Source: Ruminococcus sp. Marseille-P6503 (GTDB lineage Bacteria; Bacillota; Clostridia; Oscillospirales; Ruminococcaceae). From it: a DNA stretch of 64,000 nucleotides. A program made the translations under genes and the position numbers. The stretch is taken from contig NZ_UWPB01000002.1 in assembly GCF_900604945.1 (NCBI RefSeq), forward strand, positions 1,178,001 to 1,242,000, given 5' to 3'. Positions 44,104-51,926 of the stretch are shown piece by piece. The notes under the pieces are model-generated. The model was not told the origin of the DNA. It saw only the letters and a list, made by a program, of their open reading frames with translations, and searched no databases. Position 1 is the first letter of the stretch. Each line of letters begins with the position of its first letter.

Positions 44104-45381
44104 ATGGCTAACGATGTAATCAAGCGGTGCGATTTCTGCGGAAAGCCTGAAACAAAGGTAAAGAATATGTTTTCCTCAGGCGATAATCATATCTGCGACG
44201 AATGTGTTCTGTTCTGCTATGATATTCTTGCGGAGCAGGGTATTGCCGCGGCATCTAAGCAGGTCAAAATAAAGGATAAAAAAGAAACGAACAACGGGAT
44301 AACGCTGAAAAAGCCGGCGGAGATAAAAGCTTTTCTGGACGAATACGTTATCGGACAGGAGGAAGCCAAGATTTCTCTTTCCGTAGCCGTTTACAACCAT
44401 TACAAGCGTATCATGGCGCTTGACGACGACAGCGACGACGTTGAGATTCAGAAGAGCAACGTCCTGCTTCTCGGTCCTACGGGAACCGGCAAAACAATGC
44501 TTGCGCAGACGCTTGCAAGACTGCTTAATGTGCCTTTTGCGATTGCCGACGCGACAACTCTTACCGAGGCGGGATACGTGGGCGACGATGTTGAAAATGT
44601 GCTTACAAGGCTTATTCAGGCCGCGGATTATGATGTTGAAGCGGCTCAGAAGGGTATAATCTATATAGACGAAATTGATAAGATAGCCAGAAAATCAGAG
44701 AATACATCTATTACCCGAGATGTCAGCGGAGAGGGTGTTCAGCAGGCGCTGCTCAAGATCGTCGAGGGAACCGTTTCAAACGTTCCTCCTCAGGGCGGAA
44801 GAAAGCATCCCCATCAGGAGTTCATTCAGATCGACACCAGAAATATTCTTTTTATCTGCGGAGGCGCGTTCGAGGGGCTTGATTCGGTCATAAAGAAAAG
44901 GACGGATTCCTCCTCCATGGGCTTCGGCGGAAATATAAAAAATAAAAATTCTGAAATCAATGTGATGAAAAAGGTGCTGCCTCACGATCTTGTAAAGTTC
45001 GGCATTGTGCCGGAGCTGGTAGGACGGCTTCCGGTAATAACCGTGCTTGACGAACTGGACGAGGATACCCTTTGCAGGATTCTGACGGAACCTAAAAATT
45101 CTTTAATAAAGCAGTATACAAAGCTGTTTAAGCTTGACGGAATAGATTTTGAAGTTACCGACGACGCCAAGAGGGAAATTGCAAGATTGACTATCGCTCA
45201 GAAAACCGGAGCAAGAGGACTGCGTGCCATTGTTGAAAAAATCCTTACCAGGCTTATGTTCGACGCTCCTTCTGACAGTGAAATTACAGGAATAACCATC
45301 ACCTCCGACTGTGTGAAGGGCGATTCCGGACCTGTGATAACAAAGGAAAAAGCGGTGGATTCTCCCAGAAAGGGAGCTTAA
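44104..45381 (+). CDS. clpX: Clp protease ATP-binding subunit ClpX
   Basis: 425 residues: N-terminal zinc finger CDFCG...CDEC, Walker [16 protein letters not shown], Walker [12 protein letters not shown] and sensor-2 [13 protein letters not shown]. It unfolds substrates and feeds them to ClpP. The pore motif GYVGDDVE is present, as is the ClpP-binding GFGG loop (MGFGGN). Last gene of the operon, followed by a terminator. Confidence 0.98.
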   Translation: MANDVIKRCDFCGKPETKVKNMFSSGDNHICDECVLFCYDILAEQGIAAASKQVKIKDKKETNNGITLKKPAEIKAFLDEYVIGQEEAKISLSVAVYNHYKRIMALDDDSDDVEIQKSNVLLLGPTGTGKTMLAQTLARLLNVPFAIADATTLTEAGYVGDDVENVLTRLIQAADYDVEAAQKGIIYIDEIDKIARKSENTSITRDVSGEGVQQALLKIVEGTVSNVPPQGGRKHPHQEFIQIDTRNILFICGGAFEGLDSVIKKRTDSSSMGFGGNIKNKNSEINVMKKVLPHDLVKFGIVPELVGRLPVITVLDELDEDTLCRILTEPKNSLIKQYTKLFKLDGIDFEVTDDAKREIARLTIAQKTGARGLRAIVEKILTRLMFDAPSDSEITGITITSDCVKGDSGPVITKEKAVDSPRKGA

Positions 45382-45403
45382 CACAACGGCAGAATTTTAT
45401 GAA

Positions 45404-45427
45404 AGCTCAGCGAAAGCTGGGCTTTTT
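45404..45427 (+). terminator. Intrinsic terminator of tig-clpP-clpX
   Basis: AGCTCAGC (45404-45411) pairs with GCTGGGCT (45416-45423) through a GAAA tetraloop, followed by TTTT. Confidence 0.9.
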
Positions 45428-45506
45428 CAGCGGTTAGGCATTTTGATAAGGCGGATTTTATTTGTTTCCGATTATTCAGAAGCTTTGGAAAATTCAGCTT
45501 GCGCAC

Positions 45507-45535
45507 TTGACCTTATGAAAAAAAAGTAGTAAAAT
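45507..45535 (+). promoter_or_regulatory. Promoter of pduL
   Basis: TTGACC (45507-45512), 17 bases, TAAAAT (45530-45535). Confidence 0.7.
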
Positions 45536-45587
45536 ATATATGGCAGTGCGGTAATCGCATAATCTAAGCTGAAAGGATTTGTTCTTT

Positions 45588-46166
45588 ATGTCAAAGAAGT
45601 TTATTGTTGAAACGTCGGCTCGTCACGTCCATGTAACTCAGGAGGATCTTGAAACTCTGTTCGGAAAGGGCGCAAAGCTTACTCATAAAAAGGATCTTTC
45701 TCAGCCGGGTCAGTTTGCCTGCGAGGAAAGAGTAACAGTTGTAGGTCCTAAAAAAGAGCTTGCAAACGTTTCTATACTCGGACCGGTGCGTCCGGCAACG
45801 CAGGTGGAGCTTTCGGCTACCGACGCGCGTTCCATTGGAATTGCGGCTCCTGTAAGAGAGTCGGGGGAGCTTGACGGCTCCGGCGCCTGCAAAATAGTAG
45901 GACCCTGCGGCGAGGTTGAGATTTCGCAGGGCGTGATAATTGCAAAAAGACATATTCATATGACTCCTGCCGACGCTGAGGATTTCGGCGTTAAGGATAA
46001 GCAGATTGTGTCGGTTAAGATCGAGTCTGCTGAAAGAACTGCCGTTCTCTGCGATACGGTGGTAAGAGTAAGCGAAAAATATGCGCTGGCAATGCACATT
46101 GATACAGACGAATCCAACGCGGTAGGAGCTTCCAGGGATCAGACTGGCGAGATAGTCGATATTTAA
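45588..46166 (+). CDS. pduL: Phosphate propanoyltransferase (PduL-type phosphotransacylase)
   Basis: 192 residues from ATG 45588 after GAAAGGA. The two zinc-binding His motifs SARHVHVT and AKRHIHMT, and GPVRPATQVELSATDAR are diagnostic. PduL interconverts acyl-CoA and acyl-phosphate. No propanediol or microcompartment genes and no encapsulation peptide are evident, so here it probably acts as a phosphotransacetylase in acetate formation (inference). Confidence 0.92.
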   Translation: MSKKFIVETSARHVHVTQEDLETLFGKGAKLTHKKDLSQPGQFACEERVTVVGPKKELANVSILGPVRPATQVELSATDARSIGIAAPVRESGELDGSGACKIVGPCGEVEISQGVIIAKRHIHMTPADAEDFGVKDKQIVSVKIESAERTAVLCDTVVRVSEKYALAMHIDTDESNAVGASRDQTGEIVDI

Positions 46167-46202
46167 TCTCAGGATATACGGCGTTGTGTAAATAACGGCA
46201 CG

Positions 46203-46233
46203 AAAAACGGACGGCTGTTGACCGTCCGTTTTT
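46203..46233. terminator. Bidirectional terminator between pduL and the CAP gene
   Basis: CGGACGG (46208-46214) pairs with CCGTCCG (46222-46228), flanked by AAAAA and TTTTT, so it works in both directions for these convergent genes. Confidence 0.9.
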
Positions 46234-46263
46234 GCTGTTAAGCTATTATTAAATTAATGACTG

Positions 46264-47331
46264 TCAGTCAGTGAAAAGCTGGACCCATGCCTTGGTTGAG
46301 GAATCGTATCCTACTCCAAGCTTGCCGAAGCCGGAGCTTAGAATATTTTTTCTGTGACCCTCTGAATTCATCCAGGCGTTGACGACCTCGCTGGGAGACA
46401 TATGGCCCTTTGCAATATTTTCACCCACTGCGCTCCAGCTGATGTTAAATTCGTCAAGTACGGTGAAGCAGCTGGTTCCGTCAGGTCTGGTGTGGCTGAA
46501 ATGGGTGTTGATTTCCTTTGCGCGCACCTGTGCCGCTCTGCACAGCTCAGCGTCAAGAGTCAGGCTTTTAAGTCCCGCCTTGTTTCTTTCAACGTTTACA
46601 AGCTTAAGAACTTCGTTGACCTCCGCGGAGAAGCCGTTTGATTTGGTTGTGACAGAAACGCTTCCGAATGAGCCTGCATTGACTTTTCCTTTAGTATCGG
46701 TTCTGTAGGCTCTGACCTTGAACTGATATTTCGTTGAGGGATTCAGACCGCCGATACGGTATGTAGTTGTATTCATACTGCGGACGGTGGCTATTTTTGT
46801 CCATGCGCCGCCTTTAAGCTGATATACCTGATAACCGTTTCCGGTCTGCTTTGTCCAGTTTAGCCGAACCGCGTCGGCGGTTTTGCTTGTTGATGTTATT
46901 TTTACGGCTTTTGCTTTAGTGGAAGCAAGAAACTCCTTGCTGGCGCTTCCCCAATAATTAGCGCCGTTTACCTTTTTGTAAGCCTTGACCTTGTATCTGT
47001 AAAGCGTTCCTGACGATAGTCCGCCGTCGCGGTATGTGGTAGCGCCGCCGTTTTTTATGGTAGCGATTTTAACCCAGTTTTTGCCGTTGTAACGGTAAAT
47101 CCTGTAGCCGGAAGCTCCGCTGACCTTATTCCAGTTGATTCGTATGGCGTCGGTAGTGCAGGAATAGCTTGATTTTAAGGTAACCGTCGCCGGAGTATAT
47201 GCTGAGGCGGAAAGCGCCTGCTCGGCTGGAGTCGCAATATTGAAGCCGCTTTCTGCAAAAGCCGCGGCAGATGAAGAGGCGGCAATGATTCCTGCGGAAA
47301 TAAACGATAATATTATTTTAAAGCTTTTCAT
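46264..47331 (-). CDS. Secreted protein with two fibronectin III domains and a CAP domain
   Basis: 355 residues from ATG 47331, preceded by AGGAGGATTTTATA. A signal peptide (ILSFISAGIIAASSSAAAFA) is followed by two fibronectin-III-like repeats (IRINWNKVSGASGYRIYRYN and VRLNWTKQTGNGYQVYQLKG) and a C-terminal CAP/SCP domain of ~125 residues with VNAWMNSEGHRKNILSSGF, HFSHTRPDGTSCF and GENIAKGH. The CAP His and Glu residues are kept. Bacterial CAP proteins are extracellular with unclear activity. Transcribed alone from a promoter behind a 218-base structured leader. Confidence 0.88.
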   Translation of the reverse strand: MKSFKIILSFISAGIIAASSSAAAFAESGFNIATPAEQALSASAYTPATVTLKSSYSCTTDAIRINWNKVSGASGYRIYRYNGKNWVKIATIKNGGATTYRDGGLSSGTLYRYKVKAYKKVNGANYWGSASKEFLASTKAKAVKITSTSKTADAVRLNWTKQTGNGYQVYQLKGGAWTKIATVRSMNTTTYRIGGLNPSTKYQFKVRAYRTDTKGKVNAGSFGSVSVTTKSNGFSAEVNEVLKLVNVERNKAGLKSLTLDAELCRAAQVRAKEINTHFSHTRPDGTSCFTVLDEFNISWSAVGENIAKGHMSPSEVVNAWMNSEGHRKNILSSGFGKLGVGYDSSTKAWVQLFTD

Positions 47332-47371
47332 TATAAAATCCTCCTGTAAGTAATTTTTAATTCGGAGCAAA

Positions 47372-47549
47372 GCCCGATGTAAGCTTGGCTTTTCATCGGC
47401 TGCGACGAAGCAACTGCGCCGCAGGAGCTTTAGCTCCTCAGGATTTTAGTAGGGGATTAATTCCTCTACTAAAATCCTGAATGGAACCCGCCGTCTAAGA
47501 GAGGCGAACTGCTTTCTAAAGAAGGCGGGGGACATCGGCGCTAGGTTAT
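47372..47549 (-). ncRNA. Multi-hairpin structured leader element of the CAP gene
   Basis: Palindromes are nested: terminal CCGATGT (47374-47380) with ACATCGG (47532-47538); CCCGCC (47487-47492) with GGCGGG (47524-47529); AGGATTTTAGTAGGGGA (47440-47456) with TCCTCTACTAAAATCCT (47462-47478), 17 positions with one mismatch; AGGAGCT (47423-47429) with AGCTCCT (47432-47438). The 47374-47379 strand can instead pair with CATCGG at 47394-47399, giving exclusive alternatives. I recognise no known riboswitch. It could be a regulatory RNA or a miniature mobile element inserted in the leader. Confidence 0.55.
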
Positions 47550-47555
47550 AATTTA

Positions 47556-47584
47556 ATTCTATCATGCCTTACGCCTAAAGTCAA
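47556..47584 (-). promoter_or_regulatory. Promoter of the CAP gene
   Basis: On the minus strand TTGACT (47584-47579), 17 bases, TAGAAT (47561-47556). Transcription would start near 47549, at the edge of the structured element. Confidence 0.65.
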
Positions 47585-47766
47585 TGTCAATCCATCCCAA
47601 TAAATAATCGTTAATCCAAATGTCAAAAAAACAGATAAAATATGTAATAAAAACCGGCGTTAGACAGCGTCAGGGTAAAGAGTTAAAGAATATGGGTTCG
47701 GCGGCTTTAGGCGGAAGGATAAAGGAAGCAAGGCTGGCTGAATACTATAGGGGTATTGTCGTACGC
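47585..47766. other. Intergenic stretch with no convincing gene
   Basis: A plus-strand frame from 47620 (starting MSKKQIKYVIKTG) lacks a ribosome binding site and runs through the hairpin at 47767-47811, so I do not accept it. A GGRIKEARL stretch inside recalls the first helix of Xre-type regulators and might be a remnant. Confidence 0.4.
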
Positions 47767-47811
47767 AATAAGCGGCTGCGGATTAGAAAAATTCCGCAGC
47801 CGCTTATTTTT
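47767..47811 (+). terminator. Perfect 16-pair hairpin with plus-strand T-run
   Basis: AATAAGCGGCTGCGGA (47767-47782) pairs perfectly with its partner at 47793-47808, followed by TTTTT at 47807-47811 on the plus strand; the minus-strand tail is only TTATT. It lies just past the ppk stop, so it may end ppk transcripts, but its polarity better suits a plus-strand transcript. Confidence 0.75.
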
Positions 47812-47848
47812 GCCTGTAAAAGCCGTTCATTAATTATCAGACAAAAGC

Positions 47849-49975
47849 TTATTTTTTTCTTCTGAACAGACCGATTATCACAGAAAAAATGCTTTTCTTT
47901 TTTACTGCTTCAGCTGATTCGTCAGCTTTCGGAGCGTTTGCATAAGCCTCAGCAGAAAAATGCTTCTGCGAATCCAGCGGAAAATCGCCTGTTCTTACAT
48001 GAGCATATTTTCCGTCTGAGTGCTGTTCTCTTGCTTTTACGTTATCAGCAAGCTGGGTATTGAAATAGTCGATTACCCGTTCCTTTATGCTTTCGTCCAG
48101 CAGGGGAGCGGCAACCTCTATTCTTCTGGTAGTATTTCTGGTCATATAATCGGCGGACGATATGTATACCTTTTTTCTTACTCCGGTTCCGAACAGGTAG
48201 ATACGCGAATGTTCCAGATATCTGCCTACTATGGAAATTATTCTGATGTTGTCGGTTACACCCTCTATACCCGCCACCAGACATGAAATGCCTCTGATAA
48301 CAAGCTCGACCTTTACTCCCGCCTGAGAGCACTCTATCAGCTTATCTATAAGAACCTTATCGGTAAGAGAATTAAGCTTTGCTCCCACATAGCCCTTTCC
48401 GCCCGCACGGGCTATATTGATTTCGTCGTCCATCATTTCAAGAACCTTGTTCTGCAGACAAAGCGGAGCGACAAGCAGCAGCTTGGAGCTTTCCACCAGC
48501 TTTCCTACAGACAGAGCCTTGAAAACGTTCTGGGCGTCCTCGGCAATATCCCTGTTTGCAGTCATAAGACTGAAATCGGTATAAAGCTCAGCGGTTTTTT
48601 CATTGTAGTTTCCGGTGCCTATCTGGGTGTAATACCTGACTGCTTTGCCGGATTTTTTTGTTATAAGGCAAAGCTTTGAATGAACCTTGAGCTTTTGCGG
48701 TCCGTACATAATGTGACAGCCAGATTCCTCCAGCAGCTTTGACCAGCCGATGTTGTTTTCTTCGTCAAATCTTGCGCGCAGCTCTACCAGCACAACGACT
48801 TCCTTGCCGTTTTCCGCGGCGGCGCACAGAGCCTTAATGACCTTGGAGTTATTAGCGACTCTGTAAAGAGTCATTTTTACGGAAATCACCTGAGGATCGT
48901 TCGCCGCCTCTTCAAGCAGGCTTATAAACGGTTTTATTGATTCATAAGGATATGAAAGGAATATATCTCCCTTGTCTATCTGCTGCATCATAGGAACGCC
49001 GTTCTGGACCATTCGTGACTGCTGAGGCTCCGCTTTTGGGAAAAACAGCTCCTTGCGGTTTGCCGCCTTGCCGAATACGGAGAAAACGTATTTAAAGTCA
49101 AGAGGAGATTTTTCAATAAAGGTCTGCTTCTTGGAAAGCTCAAGCCTTAAAAGCAGCTCGTCAAGCGTCGGCTCGGAAATCGTTTTTGAAAGCTGAAGCC
49201 TGATGGGGCACAGCCTTTTTCTCTTGTTTATAAGCACTGACATATTCTGCCGGAAATCAAGCTCGCTGTCGAAGCCTTCGTCAACGTCGATATCGGCGTT
49301 TCTTGTAATTCTCATCAGCGCTTTTTCTTCGATTTTGTAGCTTTCAAAAGCTTTGTCCGCATAATGAAGAATGATATCCTCAACCAGCAGAAAGCTGATC
49401 CTGCCGCTGTCGTCCGACGGAAGGAAAACCGTTCTCTCGTACTTTCCGCCGCAGCCTATAATGCCCAGCTTTATGCCGGATTTTGAGGAAATTTTCGCTA
49501 TGACGTATATGTCCTGATTGTTCAGGAAAGGAAAGGGATGACGCTTGTCTATTATCAGAGCGTTAAGAAAAGGCTTGATCTCATATGCGTAATATGAGTC
49601 TACAAATTCCTGCTCGGCCTTTGACAGGCTTTTCATAGTCCTGTGATAGATCCCGCGCAGCTCAAGCTCCTTGTTTACGGCGGAAAGCGTCTTATCCTTT
49701 ATTTCGTTAAGCTCTCCTACCTTGGAATATATTGCCGACAGCTGCTCAGAGGGACGCATTTTGGTTTTGCCGTCCTTGTCATTGTCGTTTATAAGCTTCT
49801 GGTCGATAAGCGAGCCTACTCTTACCATAAAAAATTCATCAAGATTGCTTCCGTAAATGGACGTGAAAAGCAGACGCTCCATAAGCGGGACTGAGCTGTC
49901 CTGCGCTTCCTCAAGGACCCTGTTATTGAATTTAAGCCAGCTTAACTCCCTGTTATCATAAACCTTTTTGGACAT
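47849..49975 (-). CDS. ppk: Polyphosphate kinase 1
   Basis: 708 residues. N-terminal block NRELSWLKFNNRVLEEAQD, SIYGSNLDEFFMVRVGSL, central LEEAANDPQVISVKMTLYR and the phospho-accepting His region KLKVHSKLCLI, all diagnostic of PPK1. It polymerises the gamma-phosphate of ATP into polyphosphate at the membrane. An additional C-terminal tail ends in the basic GLFRRKK. The ribosome binding site lies about 25 bases upstream with a hairpin between; TAA directly in frame upstream fixes ATG 49975. Confidence 0.95.
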   Translation of the reverse strand: MSKKVYDNRELSWLKFNNRVLEEAQDSSVPLMERLLFTSIYGSNLDEFFMVRVGSLIDQKLINDNDKDGKTKMRPSEQLSAIYSKVGELNEIKDKTLSAVNKELELRGIYHRTMKSLSKAEQEFVDSYYAYEIKPFLNALIIDKRHPFPFLNNQDIYVIAKISSKSGIKLGIIGCGGKYERTVFLPSDDSGRISFLLVEDIILHYADKAFESYKIEEKALMRITRNADIDVDEGFDSELDFRQNMSVLINKRKRLCPIRLQLSKTISEPTLDELLLRLELSKKQTFIEKSPLDFKYVFSVFGKAANRKELFFPKAEPQQSRMVQNGVPMMQQIDKGDIFLSYPYESIKPFISLLEEAANDPQVISVKMTLYRVANNSKVIKALCAAAENGKEVVVLVELRARFDEENNIGWSKLLEESGCHIMYGPQKLKVHSKLCLITKKSGKAVRYYTQIGTGNYNEKTAELYTDFSLMTANRDIAEDAQNVFKALSVGKLVESSKLLLVAPLCLQNKVLEMMDDEINIARAGGKGYVGAKLNSLTDKVLIDKLIECSQAGVKVELVIRGISCLVAGIEGVTDNIRIISIVGRYLEHSRIYLFGTGVRKKVYISSADYMTRNTTRRIEVAAPLLDESIKERVIDYFNTQLADNVKAREQHSDGKYAHVRTGDFPLDSQKHFSAEAYANAPKADESAEAVKKKSIFSVIIGLFRRKK

Positions 49976-49982
49976 AAATTAG

Positions 49983-50008
49983 GCTCCCGAAACGGAGCAC
50001 ACCTCCTT
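49983..50008 (-). promoter_or_regulatory. Ribosome binding site separated from the ppk start by a hairpin
   Basis: On the minus strand AAAAGGAGGTG (50008-49998) is followed by a hairpin GCTCC/GGAGC (49998-49983), then CTAATTT and ATG 49975. Folding the hairpin brings the site to a normal distance. Confidence 0.5.
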
Positions 50009-50171
50009 TTTTATATTTCATACAGCACAATATTTTTCTGTGTCTGCAATTCAATTATTAATATATATTTAATTATATTATATTGCAGGCTCAAAGTCAA
50101 TAAGCGTAATGTAAAATATAAGTATAACCGCGAAAAAACGCGCCCGTGCCCGCTGCACAGACGCGTTTTTA

Positions 50172-51926
50172 TCAGACGCTGAACTGGGAATTATAAAGCT
50201 CGGCGTAAAATCCGTTTTTATCCATAAGCTCTTCATGAGTGCCCTGTTCTATGATATGTCCTGAATTCATAACAAGAATACAGTCCGCTTCCTTTATTGT
50301 TGAAAGACGGTGAGCGATGATAAAGCTGGTTCTGCCTTTCATCATCTCATTGAACGTCTGCTGTATAAGGATCTCTGTTCTGGTGTCTATAGACGAGGTC
50401 GCTTCATCAAGAATAAGCATGGGCGGCAAAGCCAGCATAACTCTGGCAATGCATAAAAGCTGCTTCTGACCCTGCGAAAGCGTGCCGCCGTCCTCCGATA
50501 TAACGGTATCATAGCCGTTGGGCAGTCTTTTTATAAAGCCGTGGCAGTGTGCGGCCTTGGCGGCGGCAGTAATTTCTTCTATGGAAGCGCCGGGCTTTCC
50601 GTAAGCGATATTATCCCGTATCGTACCGGTTTTAAGCCAGGTTTCCTGCAAAACCATACCGTACATCGACCGCATTGAATCCCTTGTACACTGTTTTATA
50701 GGAACGGAGCTGAGAATAATCTCTCCTCCGGTTACGTCGTAAAACCTCATCAGCAGATTTATGACGGTGGTTTTTCCGCAGCCGGTCGGTCCGACTATCG
50801 CGATCCTCTGTCCCGATTTTACCGATAAATTAAAGTTCTCTATAAGAGGAATCTCGGGATTGTATGAAAAGCTTACGTTTTCAGCCTCAAGGGTTCCGTC
50901 TACGCTTTCAAGCCTTACAGCGTCGGGACTGTCGGGAATTTCCGCCGGCTCGTCTATGATCTCAAAAACTCTTTTTGCAGAGGCGAAAGCGCTCTGAAGC
51001 TCGGTTATAACTCCGGAAATTTCATTGAAAGGCTTAGTATACTGGTTCGCATACGTCAGAAAGCAGGAAAGCTGACCTACCGAAAAGCCTCCGCCTATTG
51101 CCGCGAACGCTCCGATAATGCCCACGCTCGTATACACCAGACCGTTTATAAAGCGCGTAGAGGGATTGGTAAGCGATGAGAAAAAGGTTGCTTTAACTCC
51201 GACCTGCTGAAGATTTTTGTTGAGAACGTCAAATTTTTCCTCCGACTCATTTTCATATGCAAACGCTTTTACTACCTTCTGGTTCCCTATCATTTCCTCT
51301 ACAAGGGAGGTCATTTCTCCTCTTGCTTCGGATTGCTTCTGAAAAAGCTTGAAGGTGTTCTTAGCTATAAATCTGGCGACAAAAAGCGAAAGAGGCGTTA
51401 TAACGACAACGATAAGGGCGATTTTCACGCTGATCGAAAGCATAAAGAAAAGAGTTCCGAATATAGTTACTATTCCGGTGAAAAACTGGGCGAAGCCCAT
51501 CAGCAATCCGTCCGATATCTGCTCCACGTCGGTGATAAGTCTGCTCATGATATCTCCGTGCGGATGGCTGTCTATATATTTCAGCGGAAGCTTCTGCAGG
51601 TTTCTGAAGGCGTCGTTGCGTATATCTCTGACGGTATTGTAGGTTACCTTGTTGGTGCAAAGCGACATTAGCCACTGCGAAATTCCCGTTACGGCGACTA
51701 CTGCGGCAAGCTTGACCAGAATAGGCACAAGCCCGTCGAAATCAACGTTGCCTTTATCTATTATCAGGTCTATTCCCTGTCCCATAAGAATAGGAGCATA
51801 AAGGGTTGCGGCAACCGAAAGCACAGTAAGTATAAGCGCGACAACCAGCAGCCAGATGTGAGGTCCGGCGTATCTCATCAGCGGCTTGAAAACGGAGCCC
51901 TTGCCGGAAGCTTTTTTATTGCTCAT
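50172..51926 (-). CDS. ABC exporter half-transporter (consensus NBD, degenerate signature)
   Basis: 584 residues from ATG 51926 (GAGGTGG upstream). Six membrane helices over ~20-310, then an ATPase domain: Walker A VGPTGCGKTTVIN, signature LSQGQKQ instead of LSGGQ, Walker B MLILDEATSSID with the catalytic Glu. It overlaps the upstream ABC gene by 11 bases. The pattern matches heterodimeric multidrug or lipid exporters (BmrCD, TM287/288 type), where one of two ATP sites is non-catalytic. Substrate unknown. Confidence 0.9.
   Translation of the reverse strand: MSNKKASGKGSVFKPLMRYAGPHIWLLVVALILTVLSVAATLYAPILMGQGIDLIIDKGNVDFDGLVPILVKLAAVVAVTGISQWLMSLCTNKVTYNTVRDIRNDAFRNLQKLPLKYIDSHPHGDIMSRLITDVEQISDGLLMGFAQFFTGIVTIFGTLFFMLSISVKIALIVVVITPLSLFVARFIAKNTFKLFQKQSEARGEMTSLVEEMIGNQKVVKAFAYENESEEKFDVLNKNLQQVGVKATFFSSLTNPSTRFINGLVYTSVGIIGAFAAIGGGFSVGQLSCFLTYANQYTKPFNEISGVITELQSAFASAKRVFEIIDEPAEIPDSPDAVRLESVDGTLEAENVSFSYNPEIPLIENFNLSVKSGQRIAIVGPTGCGKTTVINLLMRFYDVTGGEIILSSVPIKQCTRDSMRSMYGMVLQETWLKTGTIRDNIAYGKPGASIEEITAAAKAAHCHGFIKRLPNGYDTVISEDGGTLSQGQKQLLCIARVMLALPPMLILDEATSSIDTRTEILIQQTFNEMMKGRTSFIIAHRLSTIKEADCILVMNSGHIIEQGTHEELMDKNGFYAELYNSQFSV

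Noticed and set aside
45588-46166. Bacterial microcompartment locus suggested by pduL
   Set aside because: No shell proteins or aldehyde dehydrogenase nearby and no evident encapsulation peptide; more likely a housekeeping phosphotransacylase.
47620-47865. 81-codon plus-strand open frame between the CAP and ppk genes
   Set aside because: No ribosome binding site, runs through a perfect terminator hairpin into the ppk 3' end, and has no family resemblance beyond a short GGRIKEARL stretch.
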